The translations under genes and the position numbers were made by a program. From positions 3,038,001-3,102,000 of the forward strand of contig OZ218951.1 of the NCBI GenBank assembly GCA_965112735.1: a stretch of 64,000 bases of DNA, read 5' to 3'. Below are positions 49,969 to 61,881 of the stretch, one piece after another. The DNA comes from Phaeosaccion multiseriatum. Taxonomy: Eukaryota > Ochrophyta, other classes. The notes below the pieces were generated by a model. It was given only the letters and a program-made list of their open reading frames with translations, searched no databases and was not told the origin of the DNA. How positions within the stretch are numbered: position 1 is the stretch's first letter; every line of letters starts with the position of its first letter.

Positions 49969-51531
49969 ATGGAGCGCCTGCAGACCATGTTCGACAAATT
50001 CAAGAGGGATCTGGACAAGTATCAGGTACGATACGAGAGGAGGAGGAGGGAGAGATGGAACGACCGGCTGAACGCGGCATCTACCAAGAGCCGGCAGAAG
50101 TGTGCGAGGGGGGGGTGGGGGTGTGTGAAAAAGCTTCTTATACGCTGCTCCTCCTCCAAGTGCGAGGGGATGGGCTTGGGACTCTACCGTGCAGCACCGG
50201 CGCTCAAATGCCAAGGCACAGCGACCCAGCAAGCGCTGTATGTCTGTTTCTAAATGAAGCAGAGGGAGGTTGTGAGAGAGTTTCAGCAAGGATGAAGCTG
50301 ATTATGATGCATTGCGGAGGAAGAGGGAGGACCCTCCGCGCAGCATCATTCTCTTCTCTGTCTCGCTTCCGAGTTTGGCTGGCTTGAGTGATCACCCCGC
50401 CCCCCACCCCCTATGCACACATACACACACACTCGGCTTGACTTTCCCGCCTTTCCGCCCCTCCCTCGCAGACCCTGGTGACTCTGGAGGCCAAGACAAC
50501 GGTGCCGAAGGAGTACATTGTGATCGGGGCGGGGGTCACCGTCGTTTTGGCACTCTTCCTTGGCTTTGGCGCGGGCTTGATTTGCAACCTTGTGGGCTTT
50601 GCTGCCCCTGCTTACTTCTCCTTCCAGGTACAGATACGAACGTCATATAGACAGATATAGGTAGAAGGGGTACCATGTATGTGGCTGCTGCCGTGCAGAC
50701 GTGCTCATGTGCCCATTTGCTCGGGCCAATCCGTTGTCTGTTGTCCTGTGTACACACGTATGCACTGAAATTTGCTTCCCTCTGTTGTGTTTCTTGCCAT
50801 TCTATTCGATGTGCATTCTCCCTCCTTGGATTGGCTTGCTGCCCTGTCTGCCATGCCCGCACCCCCCCCCTCTACTGTCGGGATGCTGCTGCTGGTGCGC
50901 TACTGCTGTGTCTGCGAACAGGCAATCGAGTCAAAGTCGAAGGAGGACGACAAGCAGTGGCTCACCTACTGGGTCATCTTCGCAGCGTTTAGGTGAGCAG
51001 CTCAAGCAGAGCTCTACTACTTTAATAGTAGCCCCCCTCCGATGCTTGCTGGAAGGGGTGGGGGGGGCGGTACCCGTTTGCTTGCTCTCTGTAGGTCCAA
51101 AAGAAGGCACCACTTCTGTGCCCCTCACTCCCTTCTTTTGGTCCCTCTGCCTTGCCGCGGCGTCTCTCTTGAACCCTGCCTCTTTTTGTTTTTGTATGTC
51201 CCCTTTATTTCCTTACCTCTCTCTCTCTCCCTCTCTCTCTCTCTCCTCCGCCCCCACTCTCCCTTGGTTTTGGCTTCGCTGCCACTGCCTGCCCACCCTC
51301 ATCCTTGGTCTCCTGCCCCTCCCCTCCTAAACCTTGCACAGTATTTTGGAGGTGTTTGTGGCGTCGCTCTTGTACTGGATCCCCTTCTACTTTGCCATCA
51401 AATCGGCCTTCCTGATGTGGTGCATGCTGCCACAAACAAGAGGCGCCACTTTCCTATACGACGCGGTCCTGAAGGACATAATGAAGACACCGAGCAACAT
51501 TGATAAGGCGGCCAGCAGCCGTCCATCGTGA
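49969..51531 (+). CDS. REEP/HVA22/Yop1 family ER membrane-shaping protein
   Basis: Four exons: 49969-50025, 50472-50627, 50922-50992, 51342-51531; 157 aa, phases agree. The TB2/DP1/HVA22 family inserts hairpin membrane segments that curve tubular ER. Visible features are an amphipathic N-terminal segment (DKFKRDLDKYQ), a first hydrophobic hairpin (IVIGAGVTVVLALFLGFGAG, then LICNLVGFAAPAYFSFQAIE), the family signature KEDDKQWLTYWVIFAAFSIL, a second hairpin (VASLLYWIPFYFAIKSAFLM) and the W..P sequence CMLPQTRGATFLYD. The C-terminus is short and polar. Size is typical of Yop1/HVA22 rather than the longer REEP1-4 branch. The upstream neighbour RPAC1 is divergent; the START gene follows in tandem about 1 kb later. 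Confidence 0.92.
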
Positions 51532-52531
51532 GGGAGGCAAGTGGAAGGTGAGTCGTCACCCATCAGTGAGAGGGGGGACCTGATGTCGCATCGGATAGGA
51601 CACATGACTTGACTGTGTGCGTTGGTGTCAAGAGCAAACATGGCCAGATGACAACAGATGGCACCAGATGGCACCTCATGCAAGTGATTGGATGTAAGAG
51701 GAGCGCTGAAGAGTTTGGGGGGGCAAGGGGTCTGAGGGGCACAACAGGGACCTCTTCTCCTCACAGGCGGCGCACGAGGATGGCATGTGAAGCGCGAAGT
51801 CATGTGATTTGAAGCGAACTTGTGCTGACCTCATCTGCTATACCCTCGCCCTGCCACCATCCCGTGCGTCCATACTGTATTCGCTCAGAGACGAAAAGGA
51901 CTTTGAGGTAATTGTATTTCCACAAAAGGTGTCAGCAGCAGAGCATACACACACTGTACAAAGCGAAGAGTTAGGATACTAAGGAGGGCTTGGAAGGGCA
52001 GGGGGAGAGGGAGGATGGAGGGGGGGGGACATCTGAGCGGAGGATTTTTGCGTCAAGAGGAGAGTGCGGGTGGTCAGACGGCCAGCGCTACAAAGAGGGC
52101 GTGGCGTGTGCGTGAGTGGGGTGAGAGAAGACGGGGAATGGCTCCTGCTTGCTCCTGTGCAGGGGTGAGACAAGATTTTTAGCGGAACCAGAGTGACTGT
52201 GGGCGAAGGAAAGGGGAGTGGTGATGATGTGGTAAGAGGTCCGTTAAGTGGGGAAGGGAACAAGTGCGCAGCTGGGGTGTTGTCCGAGCTGCTGCAGCCC
52301 TTAACAATAACAACACGTTATTAACATCGAGTTGTTGTAAGAATAGTGGTGGATTATAGATTATAGCTGAACAGTTTCGTCCGCTGCCCGGAGTTAATGG
52401 CAAAGAGGAAGGGAAAGGTGAAATGGGATATCGAAAGGGGCCCCGCGCTTCACAGTTGGCGACTCGCGGAACCTTTGTCCTAACGCTAACAAAAGGGGGA
52501 AAGGGCAAGGCTTAAAGCTTAAAGGCTAAAC
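51532..52531. other. Intergenic region between REEP and START genes
   Basis: About 1 kb of mostly unique sequence holding the REEP 3' UTR and the START promoter. The bases just before the START ATG show small AAGGCTTAAAGCTTAAAGGC direct/inverted repeats (about 52507-52526). No gene is supported. Confidence 0.5.
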
Positions 52532-55286
52532 ATGGCGGGTCTTGTGAATGCCGAGACGTTAGAAGAACGAGTCGAAGATCTGCAAGAGAAGGAGGTGCCG
52601 GGCTGGGATGACGAAGCTCTAAATCACATTAGCGCAACCATGGTGTGCACTACCGAAGAGGAGGAAGTTCTTCGCGACCAGGCTCGAGAGCTGCCAGCGG
52701 GTGGGTCTCTCGCTCGCTCGCTCGCTCTCTCCCCCTTTGCTCGCTCCGTCTCTCTCAGTCGCTCTCTTCCTCTCTGTCTCCCTTTCTCAAATTGTTCCTT
52801 TCGCTTTTGTTTCCCACGCATCTCCAGCTCTCTTGGAAATGGAGAAGGCCGGAGTGGATGAGGGCTGGCGGGACAAGGGCTATCACCAAGGTAGGGGGAC
52901 GCTTCTTCTTCCACCCTTGATCTCTGCAGCTCTTGTTATGTCCAAATCTTCCTCCCCTTACCCCCTCTCGTCGTCTTGTCCGGCCCTCCTCCTCTGTACA
53001 CAGGTGTGCGCGTGATGCGAAAGTCTAATGATTCCTCGAATCTGGTCATCACCAAGGGTACCATTGAGATGGCCCCCAACACGACCCTCAACCATGTACA
53101 GCAGCAGGTGAGACGTGCTCCGGGGGGTCTCTCGCCACGGTGTCGTTTTGGGAAGGGTGGAGGGGGTTTTTAGCTACCCTCAAACCCATCGCCCAAGAGC
53201 AGCAATAACCTCAGAGGCCCCGAGAGGAAGAATCTCAGTGAGGGGGAGAGGGGGGGGGTCTTTCAACAATCCGCTACTTCACCCAACCTCTCGCTTTGCC
53301 CCTCGACCTCCTGTCGTTGCTACGCACTCACGTGGAGCACTCAACGAAGTCACTCAGTCCCTCCCTCCTTCGCCCGCTCGCTCGCTCGATCACGGCAGTA
53401 CAAGTGGCACGTGTCTGGGCCCAATCACAGGATGATGAGGGTGTGGAGGGGGGGCGACCCCTTGCTGCGAACAAGCAAGGTGAGTCCAGCGCCTCGCTAC
53501 GCCGCCATCACCCTACTTCTCTACGCATGCTGTGCCTTGGAACTCTTCGTAATTACGTACACGGCCGTCAGCTACGAGACTCAGACACACCAGACCATCC
53601 AAACTTCGAGCGAGTCATGTCATGTGTGCCCTCTCTCTCTGTGTGTGTGTGTGTGTGTGTGTGTGGGTGTGTGCGTGTGCGTCTCGCTGGGATGGACGAT
53701 AGATTGTGAAGCGAACATAACACTGTTGAAAAAGGATTGCACGAGGAGACAGACGATGAGGGTTTGCCACTCGACTCTCTCGGACGCTCTCTTGTCAAGA
53801 ACGAAGGTCCTTTCGCCTCCCTTCCCTCCCGCCCCTCTCGTCTGCAATGGTCTTTGGTCCCCGCTCGGCACTCTCTCTGCTGCTGTGCTGTGCTGTGGTT
53901 GACGCTCTACTTTATGACTGCTCTTGACATCATTTCTCCCTCTCTGTGTCTCTCTCCCCCTCTCTCTCCCCCTCTCTGTCCGTCTCTATCCCTTCCTCTG
54001 TCTCTCTCTCTCTTCCTCTCTCTCTCTCTCTCTCTCTGCGGCTCTGGTTGTGGGTGTGGGTGTGTTGTGGTTGTGGGTGTGTTGTGGTTGTGGGTGTGTT
54101 GTGGTGTGGTGTGCTGCGCTGCGTTCAGCTTCTGACGCCGCTGCGCCCCATCTCCGAAGACCCGCTGGCCTATCTACAGATTGTGTATGCGGCCTTCCAC
54201 ACACCATCCTTCGTCGTGTGGGACAGGGATGGGCTCCTAATGCAGGTAGGTGGCTTGCGTGTTGCAGGCAGGCAGAGAGGCAGGGCAGGGGCAGGCAGTA
54301 GACGGACAGGCAGGCAGTCAGTCAAGCAGGTAGGCAATCGAAAGATCGAAAGGTATCCAATGGTTTCACTCCGTGTCAATCTCTCACTTCCCCTCCCCCC
54401 CCCCCCCTCTCTTCTCTCTCTTCTCTCTCTCCCTCTCTCTCTGTCTCTCTCTCTTCTCTCTCTCTGCTCTCCCTCTCTCTCTGTCTCTCTCTGTCTCTCT
54501 CTCTTCTCTCTCTCTCTCTCTCGCTCTCTCTTTTCTCTCTCCCTCTCTCTCTGTCTCTCTCTCTCTTCTTTCTCTCTCCTCTCTCTCTCCTCCCTCTCTT
54601 CTCTCTCTCTCTCCCTCCCTGGTACAGATATGCCACCGGACGATGGACGAGGAGACCGGAGATGAGTTGCTGTTCGTTTCTGCGAGAAGCGTGGACAACC
54701 CCGAAGTTGTCCCAGACTTGGAGAAGGTACGATGTGTACGTAACGGAAGGAGTGGGAGGGGAGAGAGAGAGAGAGAGAGAGAGAGGTATCGGTGTACGTC
54801 AGTAAGTCACCAGACATTAAAAAAGAGGATCTAAACAGGGCCTTGACCCTCATTGCTTCGACCAGTTGGCTGGCTGGACTGGGACGGAAGAAGGCGCTGC
54901 TGCCCAAAGATTTAAAGATTGTTATAGGAGCCAATTTGTGCTATGCTTCTCTTGACCTTAACCGCCCCCCTCCCTCCAGATCAAGCGGGTGAGACTCAAA
55001 GTGAGCCCCTCTGGGTACGTCTTCAGACAACCTCCTCCGCTCAGCGGTCCCAACCGCCCTCCCATCATCGTCACTTACATCGCGAATGTACGTCAGGTTA
55101 CGTAATACCCCGTGCATCGTGTCTGTGCTGCGGTGGGCGCGTGTGTGCGTCCCTGCTCGAGCCCCAGGGGAGGGAAGCCCGACTGATGTAGCATCGAAGT
55201 ATGCAGAGATGAGACTCACTCACTGTGCTGCCTTGCCAACCGATTGATGCCTTGCGCTATGCTACGTAGTTACGCTACTTCTCAAC

Positions 55287-55328
<42 letters not shown>

Positions 55329-57244
55329 TCTCTCAAGCGCTGAGCATTCCCACCCCGTCTCCCCTTGTGCTCTCTCTTGTGTCCGCCAGGCTGACCCAGG
55401 GGGGTCCCTCCCGAGCGTTGTGGTGAACTTCGTCAACTTCTCGCAGGTGAAGAGAGCATGGTGGGGCGGGGAGAGAGGGAGCGAGGAGAGGGAGAGAGGG
55501 TGAGAGGGAGGGGAGTGAATGAGGGAGGGGAGTGAATGAGGGAGGGGAGGGAACGAGGGAGGGAGGGGGCTTAATCTTCTCTCCGGGCGTCTCGTAACGA
55601 GCCCCCACTCCCCACCCTCCCCTGCGGATCTGTCTTAGACATCCCTCCCTCTCTCTTTCTTTCTTTCTCTCTCTCTCACTCTCTCTCTCTCTCTGTCCCC
55701 TCCCTCTCTCTCCTTCACTCTCGCTCACCCACTCTCTCTCCTCTTTCCCTCCCTCCCTCCCTCCCTCCCCCCCTCCCTCTTTCACACACGCTCTCCCCTC
55801 TCTCTCTCCCTCTCCCTGTGTGTGTATGTGCGTCATGACTGCCTTAGGCCTACAATGTCCTCCGCGCCAGAGAGTCCTACGCGGCGAAGGTGGAGGTGCG
55901 TTTCCGCATTGAGATAGTTTCCATCATCCTCCTCCTCACCAGGGCGGGTAACACTGAATCTTCTCCCTCCTGCCAGTCTAGTTGCTGCTGTGCTCTTTTG
56001 TTGTACTCTTCCACCTCACACAGGTTTTCACACACTCACAACACACATGGCACAACACACACGCACACATTCGCACACACACACACACACGCACACACAC
56101 ACACACACTCGTACACGCTCACGCGCTTACACAGGCGGCCCGATGCATGGGACGGGAGATACTTATGCCGCCCTTGGAACTCCACCGGAGGCAGTCCTAC
56201 AGGCACTACCTCCCGCTGGAGGCGGACAAGCAGGAGCAGGTGCGTCACATCACGTCAATGATTTATAGATGGGCCTCGAGCTAGAAAAGAATCCACTGTG
56301 TTTGTGAAGATACACACGCGCACACATACACACACACACACACGCACGCACACGCACGCACACGCACACACAACACACACACTCATATACACCCGCAGGT
56401 GACAGTGCACATCTTTTGCTCCGGGGGCAAGCCCTTTGTTCGCTTGGAGGGAGTCGCCTCCGCGTCCACCATCACCCTCGGAGAGGAGGGCATTGACCCT
56501 TTGAAGGCCAAGAGGCCTGTTGTTGAGGCGGCGGAGGGGGGGGGCGGGGGAGAGGCGACAGAGAAGGAGAAGGAGGATGTGGTGGAGGGGAGGGAGGAGG
56601 AGGAGGAGGAGGAGGAGGAGGAGGAGGAGGAGCCCTCCTCGGAGGGTGGTGGTGGTGCTGACGCCGTTTCGAGCGGACGGTGGATCTCTCTCCCAAGTGG
56701 CCGCGCTGCCAAGGTGAGCGGGGGGGGATGGGGGGATGGGGGGATGGGGGGAGGGGGGAGGGGGGAGGTGGTATTGGGGATGCAGGGAATGTGTGTTCCA
56801 TTCGGTCGAATGGGGCCGCGTGTCGCTCCCGCCCACGAGGGCGACCGAAGCGTATGTGTTGAGTGAGCGGAGCTGTAGCACGTCAGCACCAACTCTCACA
56901 GGTCCACATGCAGCAGCAGTAGTTGGTTATACTGTCATTCAGCAGCAGTTGCCGATACCGCAGCAGCAGCACGCCACCTACCGTCACACCCACACAGTAC
57001 TCTCTCTTTTTGCTTCGTTGGGTTCGCGGTCGGCCACCCTCTTCCTTCCTTCCTTCCTTCCGTCTATCTGTCTCATTGCGCCTCCCCTCCCTCCTTCTTT
57101 CCTTCCTTCCTTCCTTCCTTCCAACTGCAGCTGACGTTCAAGCTCAGCGGCCCCGTGTCGAGTGACTCTCCTCCCCTGGTGCAGGTGAAGAACTTTGCGC
57201 TGCGAGCGGCCTGCCTGGTGGTCTACGACATCGATGTATCGTGA
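52532..57244 (+). CDS. START-domain lipid-transfer protein
   Basis: Twelve exons: 52532-52700, 52828-52890, 53004-53107, 53399-53479, 54129-54245, 54628-54726, 54980-55087, 55390-55446, 55848-55895, 56135-56239, 56399-56713, 57131-57244; 459 aa, phases agree. START domains are helix-grip folds that bind a sterol, phospholipid or ceramide. Residues about 60-285 fit: TPLRPISEDPLAYLQIVYAA, SFVVWDRDGLLMQ, then LLFVSARSVDNPEVVPDLEK and VRLKVSPSGYVFRQPP (S+DhP and V+hxxSG+hh strands), IIVTYIANADPGGSLPSVVV (matching the family's TYV..DL.GWLP..LVN) and the C-terminal helix. A further 170 residues follow, with a beta-rich piece (VTVHIFCSGGKPFVRLEG), a poly-Glu run from GAG repeats and a final LTFKLSGPVSS...ACLVVYDIDVS. 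No signal peptide or membrane segment is seen, so it is probably cytosolic. The ligand cannot be predicted. Confidence 0.85.
54395..54620. repeat. (CT)n / CTCTCTGT repeat in a START-gene intron
   Basis: Imperfect dinucleotide array immediately before the acceptor at 54627. Similar CT arrays lie at about 53995-54035, 55287-55333 and 55640-55815. In plus sense these act as extended polypyrimidine tracts. Confidence 0.9.
56583..56632 (+). repeat. (GAG)n coding poly-Glu tract
   Basis: About 14 Glu codons in START-gene exon 56399-56713. The same trinucleotide is read as poly-Gly in neighbouring genes, so only the frame differs. Confidence 0.85.
56943..56961 (-). repeat. Dispersed 19-bp element, copy 10 (16/19), with a second degenerate copy
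   Basis: CAGCAGTTGCCGATACCGC on plus, in the intron before the last START-gene exon. A further diverged copy (CAGCAGTAGTTGGTTATACTG) lies about 30 bp upstream, so this locus looks like an old tandem pair. Confidence 0.55.
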
Positions 57245-57284
57245 AGGGGATGGATATCGATGTACCACGAAAGGGATGAGCCAT
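57231..57284. repeat. Imperfect 27-bp duplication over the START-gene stop codon
   Basis: ATCGATGTATCGTGAAGGGG and ATCGATGTACCACGAAAGGG follow each other about 27 bp apart. The first copy contains the stop codon. Confidence 0.7.
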
Positions 57285-57546
57285 AGCTGCGGTGGTGTGC
57301 TGCACAAAGGCCAGAGCAAGCCATCAAGCAGCAGCGACGTATCTGACATAAAGATGTAGCTACTACTCGATTCAGTTTGGTTCAGAGAACGATTAAAACA
57401 AAAGAGGAGTGTGAAAGGTGAAAGCTGCGCTCACAGCCAGGATCGAACAGGAAAGAGCGGTCGGAGAACCAACACCTCAACATCAGAAACTGAAACTGTA
57501 ACCCCTCTCATCGCTTCAGGCGATCGCTCTCTCCTCTCTCTCTCCC

Positions 57547-58815
57547 ATGCCTTTCCGGGGCCCGCCGGCCATCACGTACCAGGACTTTGGGGCGAAAGAC
57601 ACGGAGCGAAGAGTTCTCGAGGTGGGAGCCAAGAGATAGAAAGATAGAGATAGGTTTCCCACTTGCCTGTCTACGCTCCAATGCTGTTTGTCGTCAGTCT
57701 GTGTTACATCGCTCATCCTCCCCCCTCTACCGTTGCACGATGCCATTTATCGACAGTGTGCCGTCCGTCGAGAGGCCACACTCAGCGTCCTCAAGGCGCA
57801 GACCGATAAGTACAAAGCGAAGAGGCCGTGGAAGCAGAAGAAGGTATGTCGGAGTTGCAAACGTTCAGGGAGAGTCACCCACAATGGTCCTTCTCTAACG
57901 TCTGAATGCATGGTATAGGTCTTGGAGGCTTTCATTGAGCTGCGGGGAGCGTCTTTGGAGGCAGTAGAGGCGATTTATGTGTGGCGGCTGTCCCGGACGT
58001 CTCCGTTGCCATTCCTCATCAAAGGGGAAAATTACCTCCTTACGCTATGCAGGTGAGTAAGCACACTGCCTCTCCTTTCGCCAGCCACAGAAATGAAGGT
58101 TTGCACCCCTGGGATATGATCAAAGTGTTTTCAAGCTCAAAAGATGAGGAGAAGCTGGGTAGTTCAAGCTGTACTTTGCCTCTGCCATAGTCGGGCTCTC
58201 TCCTGCCCTGCAAGTCAAGTATCCGAACAGCGCTACGTGCTCACACAAACCCTCCTCTTTCTTTGCGTCTCGCTCCTCGATGACTCAGGGACGCGGACTT
58301 TCTGGCTCAGCTGCACCACCTTCGCAACGCTTGGGGCTGCGATGTGGGCATTGGTAATCCGTTCTGCCTGCCCTCGACGAAAAGCGCTTCCAAGTCTGAA
58401 GTACCCGGAGGCGAGGAGGAGAAGAAGAATGACGAGGCGAAAGGCGAGGTGGCAGCAAGAGTACCCCCAGTTCGTGCAGGAGAACAGGCGGCCGCAGGTA
58501 GCGGCGGTGGTACTCGGAAGGGCGTGAGTCCCCAGGTCTGCGCTCCGGACGGAGGAGCAATGCAACAAGGACAAGGGAGCGGGGGCACGGATACTGCTAA
58601 GGTCGTGCAGGGACTGAGCAGGGACATGGTTGAACTGCTCGTGTCATGGAGTCGACTGTCGGAGCATGAAAGCGTTCGCATCGGTAAGGCGCAGAGGTAT
58701 TTAGAGAAGGAGTGGAAGCGAACGGAGCAAAAGCCGGCACGCCACCACTTTTGGGGATACGACAGATGGTTGGACAAGACGTGGGTCTGTGGGAATCGGA
58801 TAGAGGGGCCCGGGG

Positions 58816-58897
<82 letters not shown>

Positions 58898-60318
58898 AAG
58901 TGGTGGTGGTGGTGGTGGTGGTGGTGGTGGTGGTGGTGGTGGTGGTGGTGGTGGTGGTGGTGGCGGTAGCGGCGGGCAGGATACAGACGACGACAGAGGA
59001 AGGCCCGGCACGGGAGAGGGGGACAAAACCATGAAGAAGAAGAGGATGGATGAGAATCGCGAAGGCATCAGCGGGGAGGAAGAGGAGGACAACAGCGATG
59101 AGAGCAGCGGCAGCAGCGATGATGATAGCAGCGATAGCGAGGACGACAGTAGTGGCGAGGAGAACGACCGGCAACAGCAAGGGGGAGCCGCCGTGGGGGG
59201 GGGAATATCTGGTCGTGCGGGTAGAGGAAGACCAAGGAGTCGAGAGGCGTTAAGCAGTCAGGGCTCAACCCGGCCCGGAAGCAGGGGGCGTGGAAGTGGT
59301 GGAGGCGCGGCGGCGGCGGGGGGCGCGAATGCCGCACCCCTTTCTTCCAGACCCAAGAGCAGAGGACTGACAATGTTCCGAGGTGGGGGACGAGGAGGAC
59401 GAGGAGGAGGACGAGGAGGACGGGGACGGGGTGTGCCGCCGCTGGCGGTGGGTGGACGGGGGGCCGGAGGTGCCGCTGCTGCGTCGATGATCGGCGCGAA
59501 GAGGAGCAAGGATGGTGCCGTGGAGACGGTGGGAGGAGGAGGAGGAGGAGGAGGAGGAGGAGGAGGAGGAGGAGGAGGAGGAGGAGGAGGAGGAGGAGGA
59601 GGAGGAGGAGGAGGAGGAGGAGGAGGAGGAGGAGGAGGAGGAGGAGGAGGAGCAGGAGCAGGAGCAGGAGCAGGAGACGGGGGAGTGGTGGGGACCAGCA
59701 GTCCTGGTACCGCTTTTGGTGATATGGATATCAGTCCCCGGAAGGAGGCTCTCCACCTCGAAACGGAGAGGAAGGAGAAGGGGGCAGCAAGGCCTACTAC
59801 TCGTCTTGCCTCACGAGCCGCAGGCAGGAGCCCGAGTGAGGCTCTGACCAGCAGCAGGGGAGCGAGGATCGGGAGTGAGGCGCTGTACCCTTTCCTGGAG
59901 CTGCACGAGAGGTTCGGAGCAATGCTGCCAAGGACTGCTCTCTCAGGTGAGCAAAGACGAGGAGGAGCAAAGCGAGGGGTTGGGATTGAGGGCGAAGTCA
60001 GCGACCAGCAACAAGAGGTCAAGAGGCAGCGAGGCAGGAGCGAACTCACATTGCTTCTACTAGTCCTAGAGGCAGGAAGAGACAAATGGCAGTCAAGCAA
60101 AGCCAAGTAACACCCCCTCCGACCCAAACCCCTCACCCCCCGCCCTCGCGCCGGCCACCTTCCACCTGCTTGTTACCACATCACCCCTTCATGCTCACTA
60201 CTCCTTGCTTTCTGGCTTGCTTGGCTTGACTTTGGCCTTGCGGCACGGCGCAGGCGTTCCATCAACCTACATGATGGTCAAGACGCTGACCGAAGCGGGG
60301 CTGAAACAGCCCACTTGA
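57547..60318 (+). CDS. Unrecognised 672-aa protein with poly-Ser/poly-Gly tracts
   Basis: Five exons: 57547-57621, 57757-57843, 57919-58052, 58289-59946, 60254-60318; 672 aa, phases agree. The N-terminal 140 residues look folded: ATLSVLKAQTDKYKAKRPWK, a helical block VLEAFIELRGASLEAVEAIY with VWRLSR, PFLIKGENYLLTLCRDADFL, then AQLHHLRNAWGCDVGIGNPF. A second ordered block lies near residues 190-245 (MVELLVSWSRLSEHE, KAQRYLEKEWKRTE, HHFWGYDRWLDKTWVCGN). Between and after are Ser (AGT), Gly (GGT, GGA) and acidic runs with RGG-like [15 protein letters not shown], suggesting RNA binding or condensate behaviour. The last exon (VPSTYMMVKTLTEAGLKQPT) replaces a 55-codon read-through ending at 60110, so intron retention would give an alternative C-terminus. 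I do not recognise a family. Confidence 0.7.
58815..58973 (+). repeat. Compound coding (AGT)n(GGT)n array
   Basis: About 27 AGT (Ser) codons pass directly into about 22 GGT (Gly) codons in the 672-aa protein. The two arrays differ only by A to G at codon position 1. Confidence 0.9.
59529..59651 (+). repeat. Coding (GGA)n poly-Gly array, about 40 codons
   Basis: Nearly pure GGA run in the 672-aa protein, read in the Gly frame and followed by GCA-GGA (Ala-Gly) units. Confidence 0.9.
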
Positions 60319-61429
60319 TTGATGATGACCTGATCACAGATCACCCTCTTGATCTCTTGAGGAGGACTTCCGAACACAAGAACAAGTAGTCAGTAGTCAG
60401 TAGTCAAGCAGTGCGACTGGCCCCGAGGCGCTGTTGCTTGGACAGCTTTCTGGCTCTGCTGAGGCAGGCTCTTTGAATGCTGTCCTTACTTGGACTCTTG
60501 CCTGGCACTGGGCCCTTGCTTTGAACCCAGGACGCCCAGCCCCTTCCTTCCATCGCACACATGGCTGGCTGGGGCAGTACAGCAGCCGGGAATCAGGACG
60601 AATGATTGGAATTGTAGACTCGCACCAGCTATGAGAGATAGTTTGCCTCTTGAGCCAACAAGTCACTCCACCGCAGTCCACACTGTCTGGTTTGACTGTA
60701 GACAGCGACAGCCTGCGCCATCGGAGGGGAAAGCGCGCCGATTCTTTCGGAAGGAGGCACAGTGGGAATTTCTTGGCCCTCGAGATCTTGATGTCTTGAT
60801 GGAACCACCAAAGTGAAGTAGGACACGCGTTGGGAAATCGTCGGGCGAGAGAGTGACAGAGCGAAGGCAAAGATGAAATTGACCAGCCGCCCCTGTACAG
60901 ACTCGGCGGGCCTTTGGGCAAGCACACACACACACACACACACACACACCACACACACAACACACACACACACACACAACACACACACACACACGCACAC
61001 ACGCACACACACATATACACATGCACATACGCACACATGCACACACATATACACATACACATACACACATGCACATACATACACACACACGCACACACAT
61101 ACGCGCAGGGATAGAGTGCAGGTCGCACGGAGGGCCTCCTCCCACTCAGTGGCCACTCAGTGGGCACTCGGGAGCCACTGGGGCAGACCATCCACGGCAG
61201 GTGCTCGGCGAGAAGGGGCACGAGTTTCGATCGAAAGCGACGTGCCCACGACCCCGCAGACCCTGTCTCTTGCCTTCTGCCACCTTTGACGCCTCACCAC
61301 GGAAAGGTGCATCTCAAAAGCACATGGAGAACACGGAGACCCGCCTCACTGAGGTCGGACCACGCGCACTTGAGGGGGAGGAGGAGGAGGAGGAGGAGGA
61401 GGAGTAGGAGGAGGAGGAGTAAGAGTAAG

Positions 61430-61464
<35 letters not shown>

Positions 61465-61881
61465 GAGGAGGAGGAGGAGGAGGAGGGGGAGTAGGAGGAG
61501 TAGGAGGAGGAGTAGGAGTAAGAGGAGGAGGAGGAGGAGGAGGAGGAGGAGGAGGAGGAGGAGGAGGAGAAAGCAGCCCTTGCGTTACATACTTGCAGTA
61601 CGGCAGCTCGACTTCCGCCGTCACAAAAGCTCGGAGACTCTGAAGGTCAAGGTCAAAAGCTTAAGCTTATAAAAAGTTTTGTTATATTAATCCGGTCCCA
61701 CACCTCGCCTATGCACAACACACCCGCCTGTCCCTCCTTTCCCACCTGGTCCGTCCTTTTCGCTACAGATGGCGCCCTGCATGACCAATCCCCTCCTCCC
61801 CGGCAGGTCCGTCCCCCTTCCTTTCACTCCCTGCTTCCATTCCTCGTCAGCTCTGCTCTGCTAGTTCCTTCATTCCCGCAG
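60319..61881. other. Intergenic region with CA and GGA/GTA arrays
   Basis: No supported gene. (CA)n with CGCACA and CATACA variants spans about 60920-61106; a compound GGA/GTA array spans about 61375-61570. The long overlapping open frames on the minus strand over the CA array are repeat artefacts. It holds the 3' ends of the convergent 672-aa and NDUFB11 genes. Confidence 0.7.

Noticed and set aside
57425-57460. CCAGGATCGAACAGG, resembling the T-arm of a minus-strand tRNA
   Set aside because: The stem does not pair, and no anticodon or D-arm is found in the adjacent 80 bp.
60397-61407. Overlapping Cys/Val and His/Thr frames of up to 274 codons
   Set aside because: They cover a CA/GT microsatellite and its flanks; no conserved segment outside the repeat.
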